From an uncultured Flavobacteriales bacterium (GTDB lineage Bacteria; Bacteroidota; Bacteroidia; Flavobacteriales_E; Vicingaceae), in the NCBI GenBank assembly GCA_913056345.1, contig CAJXMH010000022.1:1-51481 (forward strand): DNA of 51,481 nt, written 5' to 3'. How positions within the stretch are numbered: position 1 is the stretch's first letter; every line of letters starts with the position of its first letter. The translations under genes were made by a program, and so were the position numbers. The notes below the pieces were generated by a model. That model searched no databases. It saw only the letters and a list, made by a program, of their open reading frames with translations, and was not told the origin of the DNA. Positions 1-8,376 of the stretch are shown piece by piece.

Positions 1-76
1 GTGGGCCCTACTGGATTCGAACCAGTGACCCCCTGCTTGTAAGGCAGGTGCTCTGAACCAACTGAGCTAAGAGCCC
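1..76 (-). tRNA. tRNA-Val (anticodon UAC)
   Basis: On the minus strand the sequence folds as a complete tRNA. The acceptor stem GGGCTCT pairs with AGGGCCC (one G-U), the T arm is ACTGG-TTCGAAT-CCAGT, and the anticodon stem CCTGC/GCAGG encloses the 7-base loop CTTACAA. Loop positions 34-36 read TAC, so the tRNA decodes GUA and other valine codons. The 5' end is at position 76, the discriminator base is at position 2, and the first C of the 3' CCA is at position 1 where the window is cut. No intron is seen. A promoter is called just upstream at 92-121. Confidence 0.96.
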
Positions 77-91
77 TAAAATTTGGGTTGG

Positions 92-121
92 CAAATATAC
101 ATCAAAAGTTTAGTTGAACAA
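92..121 (-). promoter_or_regulatory. Promoter of tRNA-Val
   Basis: Read on the minus strand, TTG (121-119) is followed after 19 bases by TATATTTG (99-92). This fits the Bacteroidota promoter consensus TTG-N(17-23)-TAnnTTTG. Predicted transcription start is near position 86, about 10 bases before the mature tRNA 5' end, as expected for a tRNA gene. Confidence 0.6.
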
Positions 122-138
122 CTTTTTTTTAAAAATAA

Positions 139-1356
139 TTACAGTATTTCAGCCACCACAAAGGTGCTACCACCGACGTAAATGGTATCATCGACTTTAG
201 CTGATTTTTTAGCAGCATTAAAGGCTGCTTTAACAGAATTGTAGACTGTACCTTTTAACTCAAATTTTGCAGCTGTCTCTTTCAGCTTTTCTTCATTCAT
301 GGCACGAGGAACTTCAGCAGCGCAGAAATAATATTTTGCGGTTTTGGGTAGTAGGTTTAATATTTGGTCCAGCTTCTTTTCTTTAACGACTCCAAAAACC
401 ATGTGAAGGCTTCCTTTATTCTCTTTCTTAAGCTGCTTCATCGTATGGGTTAGGCCTTCCGCATTATGAGCCGTGTCTGCAATAATTTTGGGATTGTGAC
501 TGATTACTTGCCATCTGCCTTGAAGCTTGGTCTTTTCTAAAACTGTTTTAAAACCTAATATGAGATGGGGAAAACTAATGTGCCAATTTAGTTTACGTAT
601 TTGCAACCAAGCAGCGTAAGCGGTTTTTAGATTTTCTTTCTGGTAGCTACCCTCTAAAGCAGAGCTCAAAGTAAAGTTCAAGTCAAGGTCTTCAGCGAAA
701 GAAATGGCTGTACCTCTACTCTGGCTGATCTTTTCAAAAAGAGTTCTTTGCCCTGAGGAATTGCCGATCACTACCGGAACTTCTTTTTTGATTATGCCCG
801 CTTTTTCAGTTGCAATCTCTGCTTTTGTTTCTCCCAAGAATTCCGTGTGGTCAAGTCCAATATTAGTGATAATGCTTAGTTGAGGCGTTATAATGTTGGT
901 TGAATCTAATCTACCTCCAAGACCTGTTTCTATGATGGCAATGTCAACTTTTTCTTTAGCGAAGTAATCAAAAGCTAGTGCGACTGTCCATTCAAAAAAT
1001 GAAGGTTTGATCTGCTGAAACGATTCATAGTTATCTTTTACAAACTGAGTAACTGCAATTTCGGGAATCAACTCCCCATCAATTTTGACTCTTTCTCTAA
1101 AGTCTACTAGGTGTGGAGAGGTGTATAATCCGGTTTTGTAACCTGCAGCTTGAAAAACACTCGCTAATAAATGCGCAACTGATCCTTTTCCATTGGTACC
1201 TGCTATGTGTATGCTTTCAAATTGTTTTTCTGGCTCAGCGAGTTTACTGCATAACTTTTCAATATTTCCAAGGTCTTTTTTGAATGCAGTTTTACCTTCC
1301 CTTTGGTACATTGGAAGTTGCCCAAATAAGAAAGAGAGGACTTCTTGGTAGTTCAT
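139..1356 (-). CDS. folC: Bifunctional folylpolyglutamate synthase / dihydrofolate synthase
   Basis: Cytosolic Mur-ligase-family enzyme of folate synthesis. It adds L-glutamate to dihydropteroate and extends the polyglutamate tail using ATP. The ATP-binding loop GTNGKGS lies at residues 53-59, followed by the family's TSPHL segment near residue 79. ETGLGGRLDSTN near residues 142-153 and the C-domain motif DTAHNAEG also fit FolC. The 405-residue length is normal for the Bacteroidota form. The ATG start overlaps by one base the stop of the tonB-like gene (TAATG), so the gene is translationally coupled as the last member of the exbB-exbD-tonB-folC run. Only 62 bases separate it from tRNA-Val downstream. 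Confidence 0.95.
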   Translation of the reverse strand: MNYQEVLSFLFGQLPMYQREGKTAFKKDLGNIEKLCSKLAEPEKQFESIHIAGTNGKGSVAHLLASVFQAAGYKTGLYTSPHLVDFRERVKIDGELIPEIAVTQFVKDNYESFQQIKPSFFEWTVALAFDYFAKEKVDIAIIETGLGGRLDSTNIITPQLSIITNIGLDHTEFLGETKAEIATEKAGIIKKEVPVVIGNSSGQRTLFEKISQSRGTAISFAEDLDLNFTLSSALEGSYQKENLKTAYAAWLQIRKLNWHISFPHLILGFKTVLEKTKLQGRWQVISHNPKIIADTAHNAEGLTHTMKQLKKENKGSLHMVFGVVKEKKLDQILNLLPKTAKYYFCAAEVPRAMNEEKLKETAAKFELKGTVYNSVKAAFNAAKKSAKVDDTIYVGGSTFVVAEIL

Positions 1357-2150
1357 TAATTCAAGATGAAAATAAAGGTCATCGTGCCTTTCTGCTGCTC
1401 CGCTGCATTTGGGTTTGCATTAAAACGGGTTTTAAGTGCTGCTTCTTTAGCTTTCTTATACAAGCCGGCATCAGTGGTTGTAGAGCCCCTTGCTCCCGGA
1501 TTTGCTCTTATAACCTTTCCATATTGGTCAACAATAATGTCTACCACAACGGTACCTTCTTCTTGCGAATTATCCTTGATGGGTGGGCTACTAATCCTTG
1601 TTCTTCCTGCTAAAGAAAAGCTAACGCCGTCTCCTGCGCCTCCACCAATGTAGCGCTTGCTTTCAGGGTCACCATTTAAATCACCTTGGTCTCCGTTTTT
1701 GTTGCTTGTTCCATCACCACTTTGTTCGGCATCTTTATTCTTTTTCCATTTGTCAATTGCGGAGCTTAAGGTCTTGTCTGGTTCGGGTTCTTCTTCGATT
1801 TCCTCTTTAGGTTGTTCTACTTTTGGTTTTTCTTCTTCTTGCTGATCTATCGAAGGTGCCTCTTCAATATCTTGGGTGATCAAATCTTCCTCTACCACCT
1901 CTTCGGGATTTGGTTGTTCGGTGGCTTGCTCACTAATTACTTCCTGACTTTTAGTTTGGGTAGTGGTTGTATTTGGATTCATCATTCCCTCATCTACTGT
2001 ACCAAAATTAATGGTGATTCCTTCTTCTTCAGGAGGTGGAACCATGTAATTCAAACCATAGAACGCAAAGACGAGCAAGAGTAATAGGTGGATTAATACA
2101 CTTGCTATAAGTCCTTTCCGATTGTTTTTATGTTGAACAGCTTCTATCAC
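1356..2150 (-). CDS. TonB-like energy transducer
   Basis: Inner-membrane protein expected to carry proton-motive force from ExbB/ExbD to TonB-dependent outer-membrane receptors. A single transmembrane segment lies at about residues 14-34. A long periplasmic linker rich in Glu and Pro (about residues 38-130, for example EEEPEPDKT) comes next. The C-terminal domain (about residues 195-264) has the TonB-like pattern of a VVVDIIVDQYGKV strand and a KAKEAALKTRFN helix. The start is GTG at 2148-2150, sharing its G with the TAG stop of exbD. Only the TonB/TolA fold class can be argued from sequence; a TolA-like role is possible. Genes for exbD and exbB lie directly upstream in the same transcript. 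Confidence 0.85.
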   Translation of the reverse strand: MIEAVQHKNNRKGLIASVLIHLLLLLVFAFYGLNYMVPPPEEEGITINFGTVDEGMMNPNTTTTQTKSQEVISEQATEQPNPEEVVEEDLITQDIEEAPSIDQQEEEKPKVEQPKEEIEEEPEPDKTLSSAIDKWKKNKDAEQSGDGTSNKNGDQGDLNGDPESKRYIGGGAGDGVSFSLAGRTRISSPPIKDNSQEEGTVVVDIIVDQYGKVIRANPGARGSTTTDAGLYKKAKEAALKTRFNANPNAAEQQKGTMTFIFILN

Positions 2151-2542
2151 TAAGAGGGCTTTGTGGCAAGAACCATTTTAAATTTATTTCTGCTTGCAAG
2201 GTCCATTACTTTCACCGCTTCTTCTACAGGAATGGTCTTGTCAACGTGCAAGATGATCGAGTTTTCAGGATTACCTGCCATTTTTTCAATCAATATTGCT
2301 TCAAGAAAATCAAATTCCACCTGTTGCTCATCTACATAGTAATTAAGCTCTTTCGTAATAGAAACTGAAACTGTTTGCGGTGCAAGGGTCTTACTTGAGC
2401 TACTTGGAAGTAAAAGCTTTAAAGCGTTAGGGCTCACAAGGGTGGAAGTAAGCATGAAAAAGATGAGTAACAAGAAAACTATGTCAGTCATCGACGACAT
2501 ATTAAAATTCGGGCTTACTTTGTTTCTTGATCTAATGGCCAT
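2150..2542 (-). CDS. exbD: Biopolymer transport protein ExbD/TolR family
   Basis: 130-residue inner-membrane protein with one transmembrane segment near residues 17-37 and a C-terminal periplasmic domain. The motif MSSMTDIVFLLLIFFMLTS contains the conserved Asp of ExbD/TolR (D20) that takes part in proton passage through the ExbB-ExbD channel. The RSRNKVSPNFN stretch ahead of the helix is positively charged, consistent with the N terminus facing the cytoplasm. It overlaps by one base both the exbB stop upstream and the tonB-like start downstream, so a coupled complex is likely. TolR is the alternative name; the adjacent TonB-like gene favours ExbD. Confidence 0.93.
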   Translation of the reverse strand: MAIRSRNKVSPNFNMSSMTDIVFLLLIFFMLTSTLVSPNALKLLLPSSSSKTLAPQTVSVSITKELNYYVDEQQVEFDFLEAILIEKMAGNPENSIILHVDKTIPVEEAVKVMDLASRNKFKMVLATKPS

Positions 2543-3270
2543 TATTTCGCAGGTTCGTTTAAAATATCAAGGAATTCAGTGGTTCTAGCTTCCATTTTAA
2601 AAACCACTTTTTCCACTTTTGCTACTAGTAGGTTGTAGCCAATATAAGCTACAATACCAACGATCAAGCCCGCAACAGTAGTTACCATAGCCGTGTAAAT
2701 TCCTTCTGAAAGCATTTCCACATCAATGTTGCCACCTGCTGATGCCATTTGGTGAAAGGCGAGGATCATACCAATTACTGTGCCGAGGAAGCCGATCATT
2801 GGCGCTGCTCCTGAAATGGTTGCAAGCGTAGCGAGGTTTTTTTCTAATTTATAAAGCTCTAGTTTGCCGGTGTTTTCAATTGCTGCTGCTATATCCCCAA
2901 GGGGTTTTCCGATTCGATTGACTCCTTTCTCGATCATACGGGAAATAGGAGTCGGGGTGTTTTTGCACAGAGATCGAGCTGCTTCTAATTTTCCATCATG
3001 AATGAAGTCCTTGATTTCATTCATGAAGTTTTGATCTTCTTCAGCTGCTTTTTTAATGGTCAAATAGCGCTCAATAAAAATATAAACAGCAATAACAGAA
3101 AGTACGAACAGTGTAATCATTACAATGATTCCACCTACACCACCTGAGGTGATGAGTTCTAAAATAGAAAGTGTTTCTTCGGTCCTTTCTATTTCTGCAT
3201 TAGCTAGAGAGTCGGCTGCAGCAGTGCTACCTTCTGCTAACTTTATTTGACTTATGAAATTGACTATCAT
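2542..3270 (-). CDS. exbB: MotA/TolQ/ExbB proton channel family protein
   Basis: 242-residue inner-membrane channel subunit that forms the stator with ExbD. A first hydrophobic helix lies at about residues 45-68 (GGIIVMITLFVLSVIAVYIF). Two more lie at about 150-175 and 195-218 and include the family signature GAAPMIGFLGTVIGMI and the segment AMVTTVAGLIVGIVAYIGYN. An N-terminal hydrophilic extension of about 40 residues precedes the first helix, as in many Bacteroidota homologues. It is the first gene of the exbB-exbD-tonB-folC unit. Its ATG follows three bases after an arm of a predicted RNA structure at 3273-3341. Confidence 0.93.
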   Translation of the reverse strand: MIVNFISQIKLAEGSTAAADSLANAEIERTEETLSILELITSGGVGGIIVMITLFVLSVIAVYIFIERYLTIKKAAEEDQNFMNEIKDFIHDGKLEAARSLCKNTPTPISRMIEKGVNRIGKPLGDIAAAIENTGKLELYKLEKNLATLATISGAAPMIGFLGTVIGMILAFHQMASAGGNIDVEMLSEGIYTAMVTTVAGLIVGIVAYIGYNLLVAKVEKVVFKMEARTTEFLDILNEPAK

Positions 3271-3272
3271 TT

Positions 3273-3341
3273 TTGACGTTTAGAGTTTAATTCCACTAAA
3301 TTAGGTTCTAGCCTAAGCTTAATAGATTAAGTAAACGTCAA
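3273..3341 (-). promoter_or_regulatory. Predicted structured 5' leader of exbB (three-way junction)
   Basis: On the minus strand TTGACGTTTA (3341-3332) is complementary over all 10 bases to TAAACGTCAA (3282-3273), which ends two bases before the exbB ATG. Between the arms sit two smaller perfect hairpins: CTTAAT-CT-ATTAAG (3331-3318), directly next to the outer stem, and TTAGG-CTAGAA-CCTAA (3316-3301). Together they would form a three-way junction that buries the region just before the start codon. No known riboswitch class is recognised. The region is A/T-rich, so chance pairing is possible. No run of U follows, so a simple nhaD terminator is unlikely. Confidence 0.35.
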
Positions 3342-3367
3342 TTTGTAAACAGTAGTGTGTTAGTTGG

Positions 3368-4792
3368 TCAGGCTATTAAAAGAACATAACATATTGCCCC
3401 TGCCGCATAGCCCAAAATAGCCAGTAAACTCATTTTTTTCAAGTACCAAATAAAGTCGATTCTTTCCATTCCCATTACAGCTACTCCAGCAGCAGATCCA
3501 ATGATCAAAGCGCTACCACCAGTACCGGCGCAATAAGCTAAAAATTCCCAAAAATTGCCGTCTTGAACAAAGTGTTGATAGTAGGCAGCGTTTTCAGCTG
3601 AAAATGTTTCAAGCAATTCAGGTGATACTACAGGATACATACCCATAGAGGCAGCAACCAGTGGCACATTGTCGACAATAGCAGAAAGCAAACCGATCAC
3701 AACGTTTACTAAATAAATATTTCCTATTTGTTCATCCAAGAATTTCGCAACGGCAGTCAAGTGCCCTGCAGACTGTAAGCTTGAAATGGCGATTAAAATA
3801 CCCAAGAAGAAAAGTACACTGACAATGTCGATCTTCCTTAAAACGCCAATAACAGATAGTTCAGACTTGATCTCATGATTCTTAGAGCGGTGAATGATCT
3901 CCGTTACTACCCAAAGAACACCTAAGCCAAACATCATTCCCATGTAGGGAGGTAGGTGAGTAAGTGTTTTAAAAACCGGAACAAACAGCAACAAGGCTAC
4001 CCCTAGAAAGAATACCAGGTTTCTTTCAAAGTCTGTAGTTTTATTCATCATGTGCTCTGATTCCTTATTTACTTTGGGTCTTGCGACTTCTCCTTTCTGA
4101 GTAAACGTTAAGATAATCAAGGGTACAAGCATACAAACCAAACTAGGTACAATCAATTCTACGATAATATTTGCTGCGGAAATTTGTTTGCCAATCCAAA
4201 GCATAGTGGTTGTAACGTCACCTATTGGAGACCATGCACCTCCTGCATTGGCTGAAATAATCACAAGACCGGCAAAGAACCATCGTTCTTTCTTATCACC
4301 AATAAGCTTGCGCAGCAGTGAAATCATCACGATGGAGGTCGTTAAATTATCTAAAGCGGCAGAAAAGAAGAATGTAAGCACATTGATGATCCAAAGTAGC
4401 TTGACCTTATTGGTTGTTTTGATCCTGTCGGTAATTACAGCAAAGCCTTCATGGGCATCAATTAATTCTACTATGGTCATTGCTCCAATCAGGAAGAAGA
4501 TGATTTCTGAGTGGTGGGTAAGGTGATGGGATAGCTCATGAACGATGTAATGATTCCCATGCTCTGCAATCAAGGCTTTAAGGTCATAGTCGTCAGCTAA
4601 GCCATAATTGTTGTCAACATAGTTTAAAAATGCACCGCTTTGCGCAAGGATTTCATCCATCCCAATTACGTAGGCGGTCCAGCCCAAAACAGCGATTAAA
4701 AGAGCAGGTGCTGCTTTGTCAATTCTTAAAGGGTGTTCAAAGGCTATCATCACGTAGCCTAGAATAAAAATTACCACCATTAAAGTATACAT
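3368..4792 (-). CDS. nhaD: Na+/H+ antiporter, NhaD type
   Basis: 474-residue polytopic membrane protein of the ion-transporter superfamily containing NhaD, ArsB and CitM. Roughly 11-12 hydrophobic segments are visible. Conserved-looking helix breaks include the DNLTTSIVMISLL region near residues 148-160, SANAGGAWSPIGDVTT near residues 180-195, and the second-repeat counterpart SAIVDNVPLVAASMGM. The two DN motifs (in LDNLTTS and VDNVPL) are the inverted-repeat substrate-site elements expected of this superfamily. It would exchange Na+ (or Li+) for H+ at the inner membrane, fitting a marine or haloalkaline lifestyle. It starts 16 bases after the amino-acid dehydrogenase stop and is followed by exbB, so sodium homeostasis and PMF-driven transport are neighbours. 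Confidence 0.9.
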   Translation of the reverse strand: MYTLMVVIFILGYVMIAFEHPLRIDKAAPALLIAVLGWTAYVIGMDEILAQSGAFLNYVDNNYGLADDYDLKALIAEHGNHYIVHELSHHLTHHSEIIFFLIGAMTIVELIDAHEGFAVITDRIKTTNKVKLLWIINVLTFFFSAALDNLTTSIVMISLLRKLIGDKKERWFFAGLVIISANAGGAWSPIGDVTTTMLWIGKQISAANIIVELIVPSLVCMLVPLIILTFTQKGEVARPKVNKESEHMMNKTTDFERNLVFFLGVALLLFVPVFKTLTHLPPYMGMMFGLGVLWVVTEIIHRSKNHEIKSELSVIGVLRKIDIVSVLFFLGILIAISSLQSAGHLTAVAKFLDEQIGNIYLVNVVIGLLSAIVDNVPLVAASMGMYPVVSPELLETFSAENAAYYQHFVQDGNFWEFLAYCAGTGGSALIIGSAAGVAVMGMERIDFIWYLKKMSLLAILGYAAGAICYVLLIA

Positions 4793-4808
4793 GCTGAGGG
4801 GCTTAGGG

Positions 4809-6035
4809 TTAAATCAATTTATTAAGTGCAATTTCAAAAGCAGTTCGAGAAATTCCGGTTTTAGAAGTTGAAGTAGTGTGAACCTCTTGTAGCGCTTTGC
4901 TAATCGTTTGAGAAGTATCTTCAAAAATACCTGCATCATCCATGCTGATGTCCTTTGACATTAAATAAGCAAATACCCTTGCCATTCCGCAGTTTGAAAT
5001 GAAGTCGGGGATCACACTTACAGCTTTGTCAGTATAATCAGCAATTGGACCAAAGAAAATCTCTTGGTCTGCAAAAGGGACATTGGCTCCTGCTGAGACC
5101 ACTTCTAAACCTGAATTTATCATTTGCTCTACTTGCTCTTTCGTAATCAGGCGAGAGGCTGCGCAGGGAATAAATACTTCGGCTTCTGTTTGCCATATTT
5201 TAGCATTGACCTCATCAAAGCTCATCAATTGATCGGATGCAAGCTGATTGCCTTTTTTGTTTAAAAAGAGCTCCTTGATTGCTTCAAAGCTAAATCCTGC
5301 TTCGTTAACCAATCCGCCATTGCGGTCTATTATACCTACTATCTTGGCTCCATTTTGAGCAAGGTAATATGCTGCAGCTGAACCAACATTGCCCCAACCT
5401 TGAACGATTACCTTTTTACCTGCCAAGTCTCCACCGTAAATAGCATAAAAGTGGCGAATGGATTCGGCTACGCCAAATCCGGTAATCATATCTGCAACTA
5501 CATATTTTCTGCTTACATCAGGGCTGTATTGAGGATCTTCGATAACTTTTAATACACCATGGCGTAATTGTCCGATTCGCTTGATTTTATCTGCTTCAGT
5601 TGGCTGAAAGTGACCATTGAAAACACCTTCCTGTGGATGCCATACCCCACAGTCTTCCGTAATGGGGATAACCTCATGTATTTCATCCACATTAAGATCG
5701 CCTCCTGTGCCATAATAGCTTTTGAGTAAAGGGGCAACTGCTTTATACCACCTTCTTAAAACACCCTCTTTACGTGGATCTTGAGGGTCGAAATTAATGC
5801 CAGATTTCGCTCCTCCAATAGGCGGACCTGAAACGGTAAACTTCACTTCCATGGTTTTAGCAAGAGAAGTAACTTCATGTTTATCAAGACCTTTTCTCAT
5901 TCTTGTTCCACCACCTGCAGCTCCACCCCTTAAGGAGTTTATTACTACCCAGCCTTCAGCTTCTGTCTCAGAGTCTTTCCACTCAAAGACAATTTCAGCT
6001 TTTTTATTTTCGTACTTCTCGAGTAAATCTAGCAT
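4809..6035 (-). CDS. Glu/Leu/Phe/Val dehydrogenase
   Basis: NAD(P)-dependent oxidative deaminase of the amino-acid dehydrogenase family, making 2-oxo acid and ammonia. The N-terminal substrate domain has GGAAGGGTRM and the catalytic-lysine motif PPIGGAKSGINFDP. The C-terminal Rossmann domain has VQGWGNVGSAAAYYLAQNG. The closest fit is the Bacteroidota group that deaminates branched-chain amino acids or glutamate; substrate cannot be fixed from sequence. Start chosen at the ATG at 6033-6035 (408 residues): an in-frame ATG nine codons upstream would place a good -7 promoter element (6051-6058) inside the coding region. With the nearby acyl-CoA dehydrogenase and methylmalonyl-CoA mutase it fits branched-chain amino-acid breakdown. 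Confidence 0.9.
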   Translation of the reverse strand: MLDLLEKYENKKAEIVFEWKDSETEAEGWVVINSLRGGAAGGGTRMRKGLDKHEVTSLAKTMEVKFTVSGPPIGGAKSGINFDPQDPRKEGVLRRWYKAVAPLLKSYYGTGGDLNVDEIHEVIPITEDCGVWHPQEGVFNGHFQPTEADKIKRIGQLRHGVLKVIEDPQYSPDVSRKYVVADMITGFGVAESIRHFYAIYGGDLAGKKVIVQGWGNVGSAAAYYLAQNGAKIVGIIDRNGGLVNEAGFSFEAIKELFLNKKGNQLASDQLMSFDEVNAKIWQTEAEVFIPCAASRLITKEQVEQMINSGLEVVSAGANVPFADQEIFFGPIADYTDKAVSVIPDFISNCGMARVFAYLMSKDISMDDAGIFEDTSQTISKALQEVHTTSTSKTGISRTAFEIALNKLI

Positions 6036-6050
6036 GCGAAAAATTTGTTT

Positions 6051-6058
6051 CAAAAGTA
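6051..6058 (-). promoter_or_regulatory. -7 promoter element of the amino-acid dehydrogenase gene
   Basis: On the minus strand TACTTTTG (6058-6051) matches TAnnTTTG. Transcription would begin near 6045, ten bases before the chosen ATG and downstream of the alternative ATG at 6060-6062, which therefore would not be in the mRNA. No convincing -33 TTG was found. Confidence 0.4.
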
Positions 6059-6098
6059 TCAAAAACTATCGTTTAATACCTTTCGCCTAAGATTGATT

Positions 6099-7160
6099 TT
6101 AGCCCATATAAATCGCTCCCGCTGAATGGTCTTGAGTAGCGCCTGTTACACTACTTAGCACGTTTATCTCATTCAAACTTCTCTTTAGCCCTAAGTAGGC
6201 AAAGATTAAGGCTTCTTTAAAATCAATCAGGTTTTCTTCTGGAAGATGATAGTTTATTTTTTGGTCTAGGCATTCAAGCAAAAATTTATTTTTAGCACCA
6301 CCTCCGGTTATGAGCACATTGTCACTAACTCCTTCTTTGAGCAGAAGTCTGGAGACTTGCTTACCCCAATGTTTACAAAAGGTGTGCATTAGATCAATGG
6401 GAGAATATTGATCACTGTTAAGAAGATTGAAGAAAGCAGGGAAAATATCTTCTTGGCCTAAGGATTTAGGATGCTGCTGCCTGTAATAAGGCCAGGAATC
6501 AAGTTGTTCCATAAGCTTTTGGTGTAGAACTCCTTTTCGGCTCAATTCTCCATCTTTGTCATAGGTCAAGGAAAAAAAGGTTTCGCTTAACTTATTTAGA
6601 ACCAAATTAGAAGGTGCAATATCTAAGGCAATGCGTTTTCCATTGCTTTGAAATGAAACATTTGTTATTCCTCCAATATTTAAACAAGCTTCATGTTGCA
6701 TGAACAAATCCCGATCACCAAGCGGTACCAGCGGTGCTCCTTGTCCACCTAATGCTACGTCTTGGCTTCTGAAATCTGATACAATTAAACAATTTGTTTC
6801 AGCTGCAATTGCTGCTCCATTTCCGATCTGTAAAGTGAAGCCTTTTTTTGGTTGATGATGAACCGTGTGACCATGCGAGGCGATTAAATCTACCTCCTGA
6901 TGATTTTTTTTTAAAAACGCTTTAACTTCTCTTCCGATTAATTTGCCATATTCATGATCAAGTTGACAGAGCTTTGCTGAAGAAAATTTGGTTGCCTTTG
7001 TTAGACGGGCAGTCCATTTTTTGGTGTAGCTGATCGTTTCACAGGCAACAATTTCATATTTCCACTGTTTGCCCTTCTGATTAAACTCAACCAAACATAA
7101 ATCCAATCCATCTAAGGAAGTACCTGACATGATGCCGAGTACTTTATAATGTTGTTTCAA
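6099..7160 (-). CDS. anmK: Anhydro-N-acetylmuramic acid kinase
   Basis: Cytosolic enzyme of cell-wall recycling that opens and phosphorylates 1,6-anhydro-MurNAc to MurNAc-6-phosphate using ATP. The N-terminal phosphate-binding motif GIMSGTSLDGLDLCLVEF (residues 9-26), the DFRSQDVALGGQGAPLVP segment, and LNIGGITNVSF mark the AnmK family of ASKHA-fold kinases. ITGGGAKNKFL near residue 285 and the C-terminal ATQDHSAGAIYMG are also typical. At 353 residues it is slightly shorter than the E. coli enzyme. The start is TTG (7158-7160); the product then begins MKQHYKVLGIMSGTS, the normal family distance. Its leader is shared with the divergent acyl-CoA dehydrogenase gene. Confidence 0.94.
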   Translation of the reverse strand: MKQHYKVLGIMSGTSLDGLDLCLVEFNQKGKQWKYEIVACETISYTKKWTARLTKATKFSSAKLCQLDHEYGKLIGREVKAFLKKNHQEVDLIASHGHTVHHQPKKGFTLQIGNGAAIAAETNCLIVSDFRSQDVALGGQGAPLVPLGDRDLFMQHEACLNIGGITNVSFQSNGKRIALDIAPSNLVLNKLSETFFSLTYDKDGELSRKGVLHQKLMEQLDSWPYYRQQHPKSLGQEDIFPAFFNLLNSDQYSPIDLMHTFCKHWGKQVSRLLLKEGVSDNVLITGGGAKNKFLLECLDQKINYHLPEENLIDFKEALIFAYLGLKRSLNEINVLSSVTGATQDHSAGAIYMG

Positions 7161-7182
7161 ACTAATTAAAGATTTATTTTTG
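7152..7182 (+). promoter_or_regulatory. Promoter of acyl-CoA dehydrogenase gene
   Basis: TTG (7152-7154), a 20-base spacer, then TATTTTTG (7175-7182) fit the Bacteroidota promoter consensus. Transcription should begin near 7188, giving a leader of about 24 bases before the ATG at 7212. The -33 element overlaps the start codon of the divergent anmK. Confidence 0.6.
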
Positions 7183-7211
7183 CAATCTTTTAAGAAAGGT
7201 AAATTTAAGAT

Positions 7212-8354
7212 ATGAATATAGAATTAACAGAAGAGCAGATTGCAGTGAGAGATGCTGCAAGGGATTTTGCACAGAATGTACTTAAACCAGGAGTTATAGA
7301 TCGAGATGAAGAGCAGCGTTTCCCAAAAGAGGAAATGAAGCAACTCGGTGAACTTGGTTTCATGGGAATGATGGTTGATCCAAAATATGGCGGTGGCGGC
7401 ATGGATACCGTGTCTTACGTATTGGCAATGGAAGAGATTTCTAAGGTAGATGCTTCTGCCTCTGTTGCTATGTCAGTTAACAATTCGCTTTATTGCTGGG
7501 GAATTGAAAAGTTTGGTTCTGAAGAGCAGAAAGAAAAATATTTGCGTCCTGCTGCAACAGGCGAAGCGATAGGTGCTTTTTGTCTGTCAGAACCTGAAGC
7601 AGGATCAGATGCCACTTCTCAAAAGACTACTGCCATAGATAAAGGTGATCATTATTTACTGAATGGTACAAAAAATTGGATCACTAATGGAAACTCAGCT
7701 AGCTACTACATTGTTATCGCTCAGACAGATATTGAAAAAGGGCATAGAGGAATAAATGCCTTTATTGTAGATAAAGAGTGGGAAGGCTTTACAGTTGGAG
7801 CGAAAGAGAATAAGTTGGGCATTAGAGGTTCAGACACGCATACTTTGATGTTCACGGATGTGAAAGTGCCAAAAGAAAATCGAATTGGTGAAGATGGTTT
7901 TGGTTTCAAATTTGCCATGAAAGTTCTTTCTGGCGGAAGAATCGGTATTGCTGCTCAAGCTCTTGGGATTGCTTCAGGAGCAATGGAGCTTTCCATTGCT
8001 TATTCGAAAGAAAGAAAAGCATTTGGTAAAGAAATTCACAAGCATCAGGCAATTGCATTTAAATTGGCTGATATGGCTACTGAGGTTGAAGCTGCCAGAC
8101 TTCTTTGTTTGAAGGCGGCAAGCTTGAAAGATCAGGGTAAAAATTTCGATAAGGAATCAGCAATGGCTAAGGTATTTGCCTCTCGAGTTGCAATGGAAAC
8201 CACAGTTGAAGCAGTTCAAGTTCATGGAGGTTACGGATTCGTTAAAGAGTACCACGTAGAACGTTTGATGCGTGATGCAAAAATCACCCAGATTTATGAA
8301 GGTACTACGGAAGTACAAAAAATTGTAATCTCAAGAGCAATTTTGAATGAGTAG
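7212..8354 (+). CDS. Acyl-CoA dehydrogenase
   Basis: FAD-dependent enzyme for the first step of fatty-acid or branched-chain acyl-CoA oxidation, passing electrons to electron-transfer flavoprotein. The 380-residue length is standard for the short/branched-chain class. The FAD/substrate signature GAFCLSEPEAGSDATS lies at about residues 122-137. QVHGGYGFVKEYHVERLMRD and IYEGTTEVQKIVISRAI near the C terminus carry the Glu in IYEGT that acts as catalytic base in butyryl/short-chain enzymes. This supports a short-chain or branched short-chain preference rather than isovaleryl-CoA dehydrogenase, whose base lies elsewhere. It has its own promoter and a terminator at 8377-8408. Confidence 0.93.
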   Translation: MNIELTEEQIAVRDAARDFAQNVLKPGVIDRDEEQRFPKEEMKQLGELGFMGMMVDPKYGGGGMDTVSYVLAMEEISKVDASASVAMSVNNSLYCWGIEKFGSEEQKEKYLRPAATGEAIGAFCLSEPEAGSDATSQKTTAIDKGDHYLLNGTKNWITNGNSASYYIVIAQTDIEKGHRGINAFIVDKEWEGFTVGAKENKLGIRGSDTHTLMFTDVKVPKENRIGEDGFGFKFAMKVLSGGRIGIAAQALGIASGAMELSIAYSKERKAFGKEIHKHQAIAFKLADMATEVEAARLLCLKAASLKDQGKNFDKESAMAKVFASRVAMETTVEAVQVHGGYGFVKEYHVERLMRDAKITQIYEGTTEVQKIVISRAILNE

Positions 8355-8376
8355 GTAACTTCGTCAATAATCATAG

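Noticed and set aside
111-131. GTTGAACAAC followed by a T run as a terminator
   Set aside because: It would act on the plus strand, where no gene is transcribed; stem is only about 4 bases. The region better fits the tRNA promoter.
1284-1613. Open frames on the plus strand opposite folC/tonB, and similar antisense frames across the window
   Set aside because: They lie inside strong coding genes on the other strand, have biased low-complexity translations and no recognisable domains; they are shadows.
1900-2000. Acidic repeats in the tonB-like linker as a tandem repeat
   Set aside because: Glu/Pro-rich low complexity is normal for TonB linkers and no unit is repeated exactly.
6036-6062. Upstream ATG at 6060-6062 as start of the amino-acid dehydrogenase
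   Set aside because: A -7 element lies between this ATG and the next one, and the nine added residues do not resemble the family N terminus.
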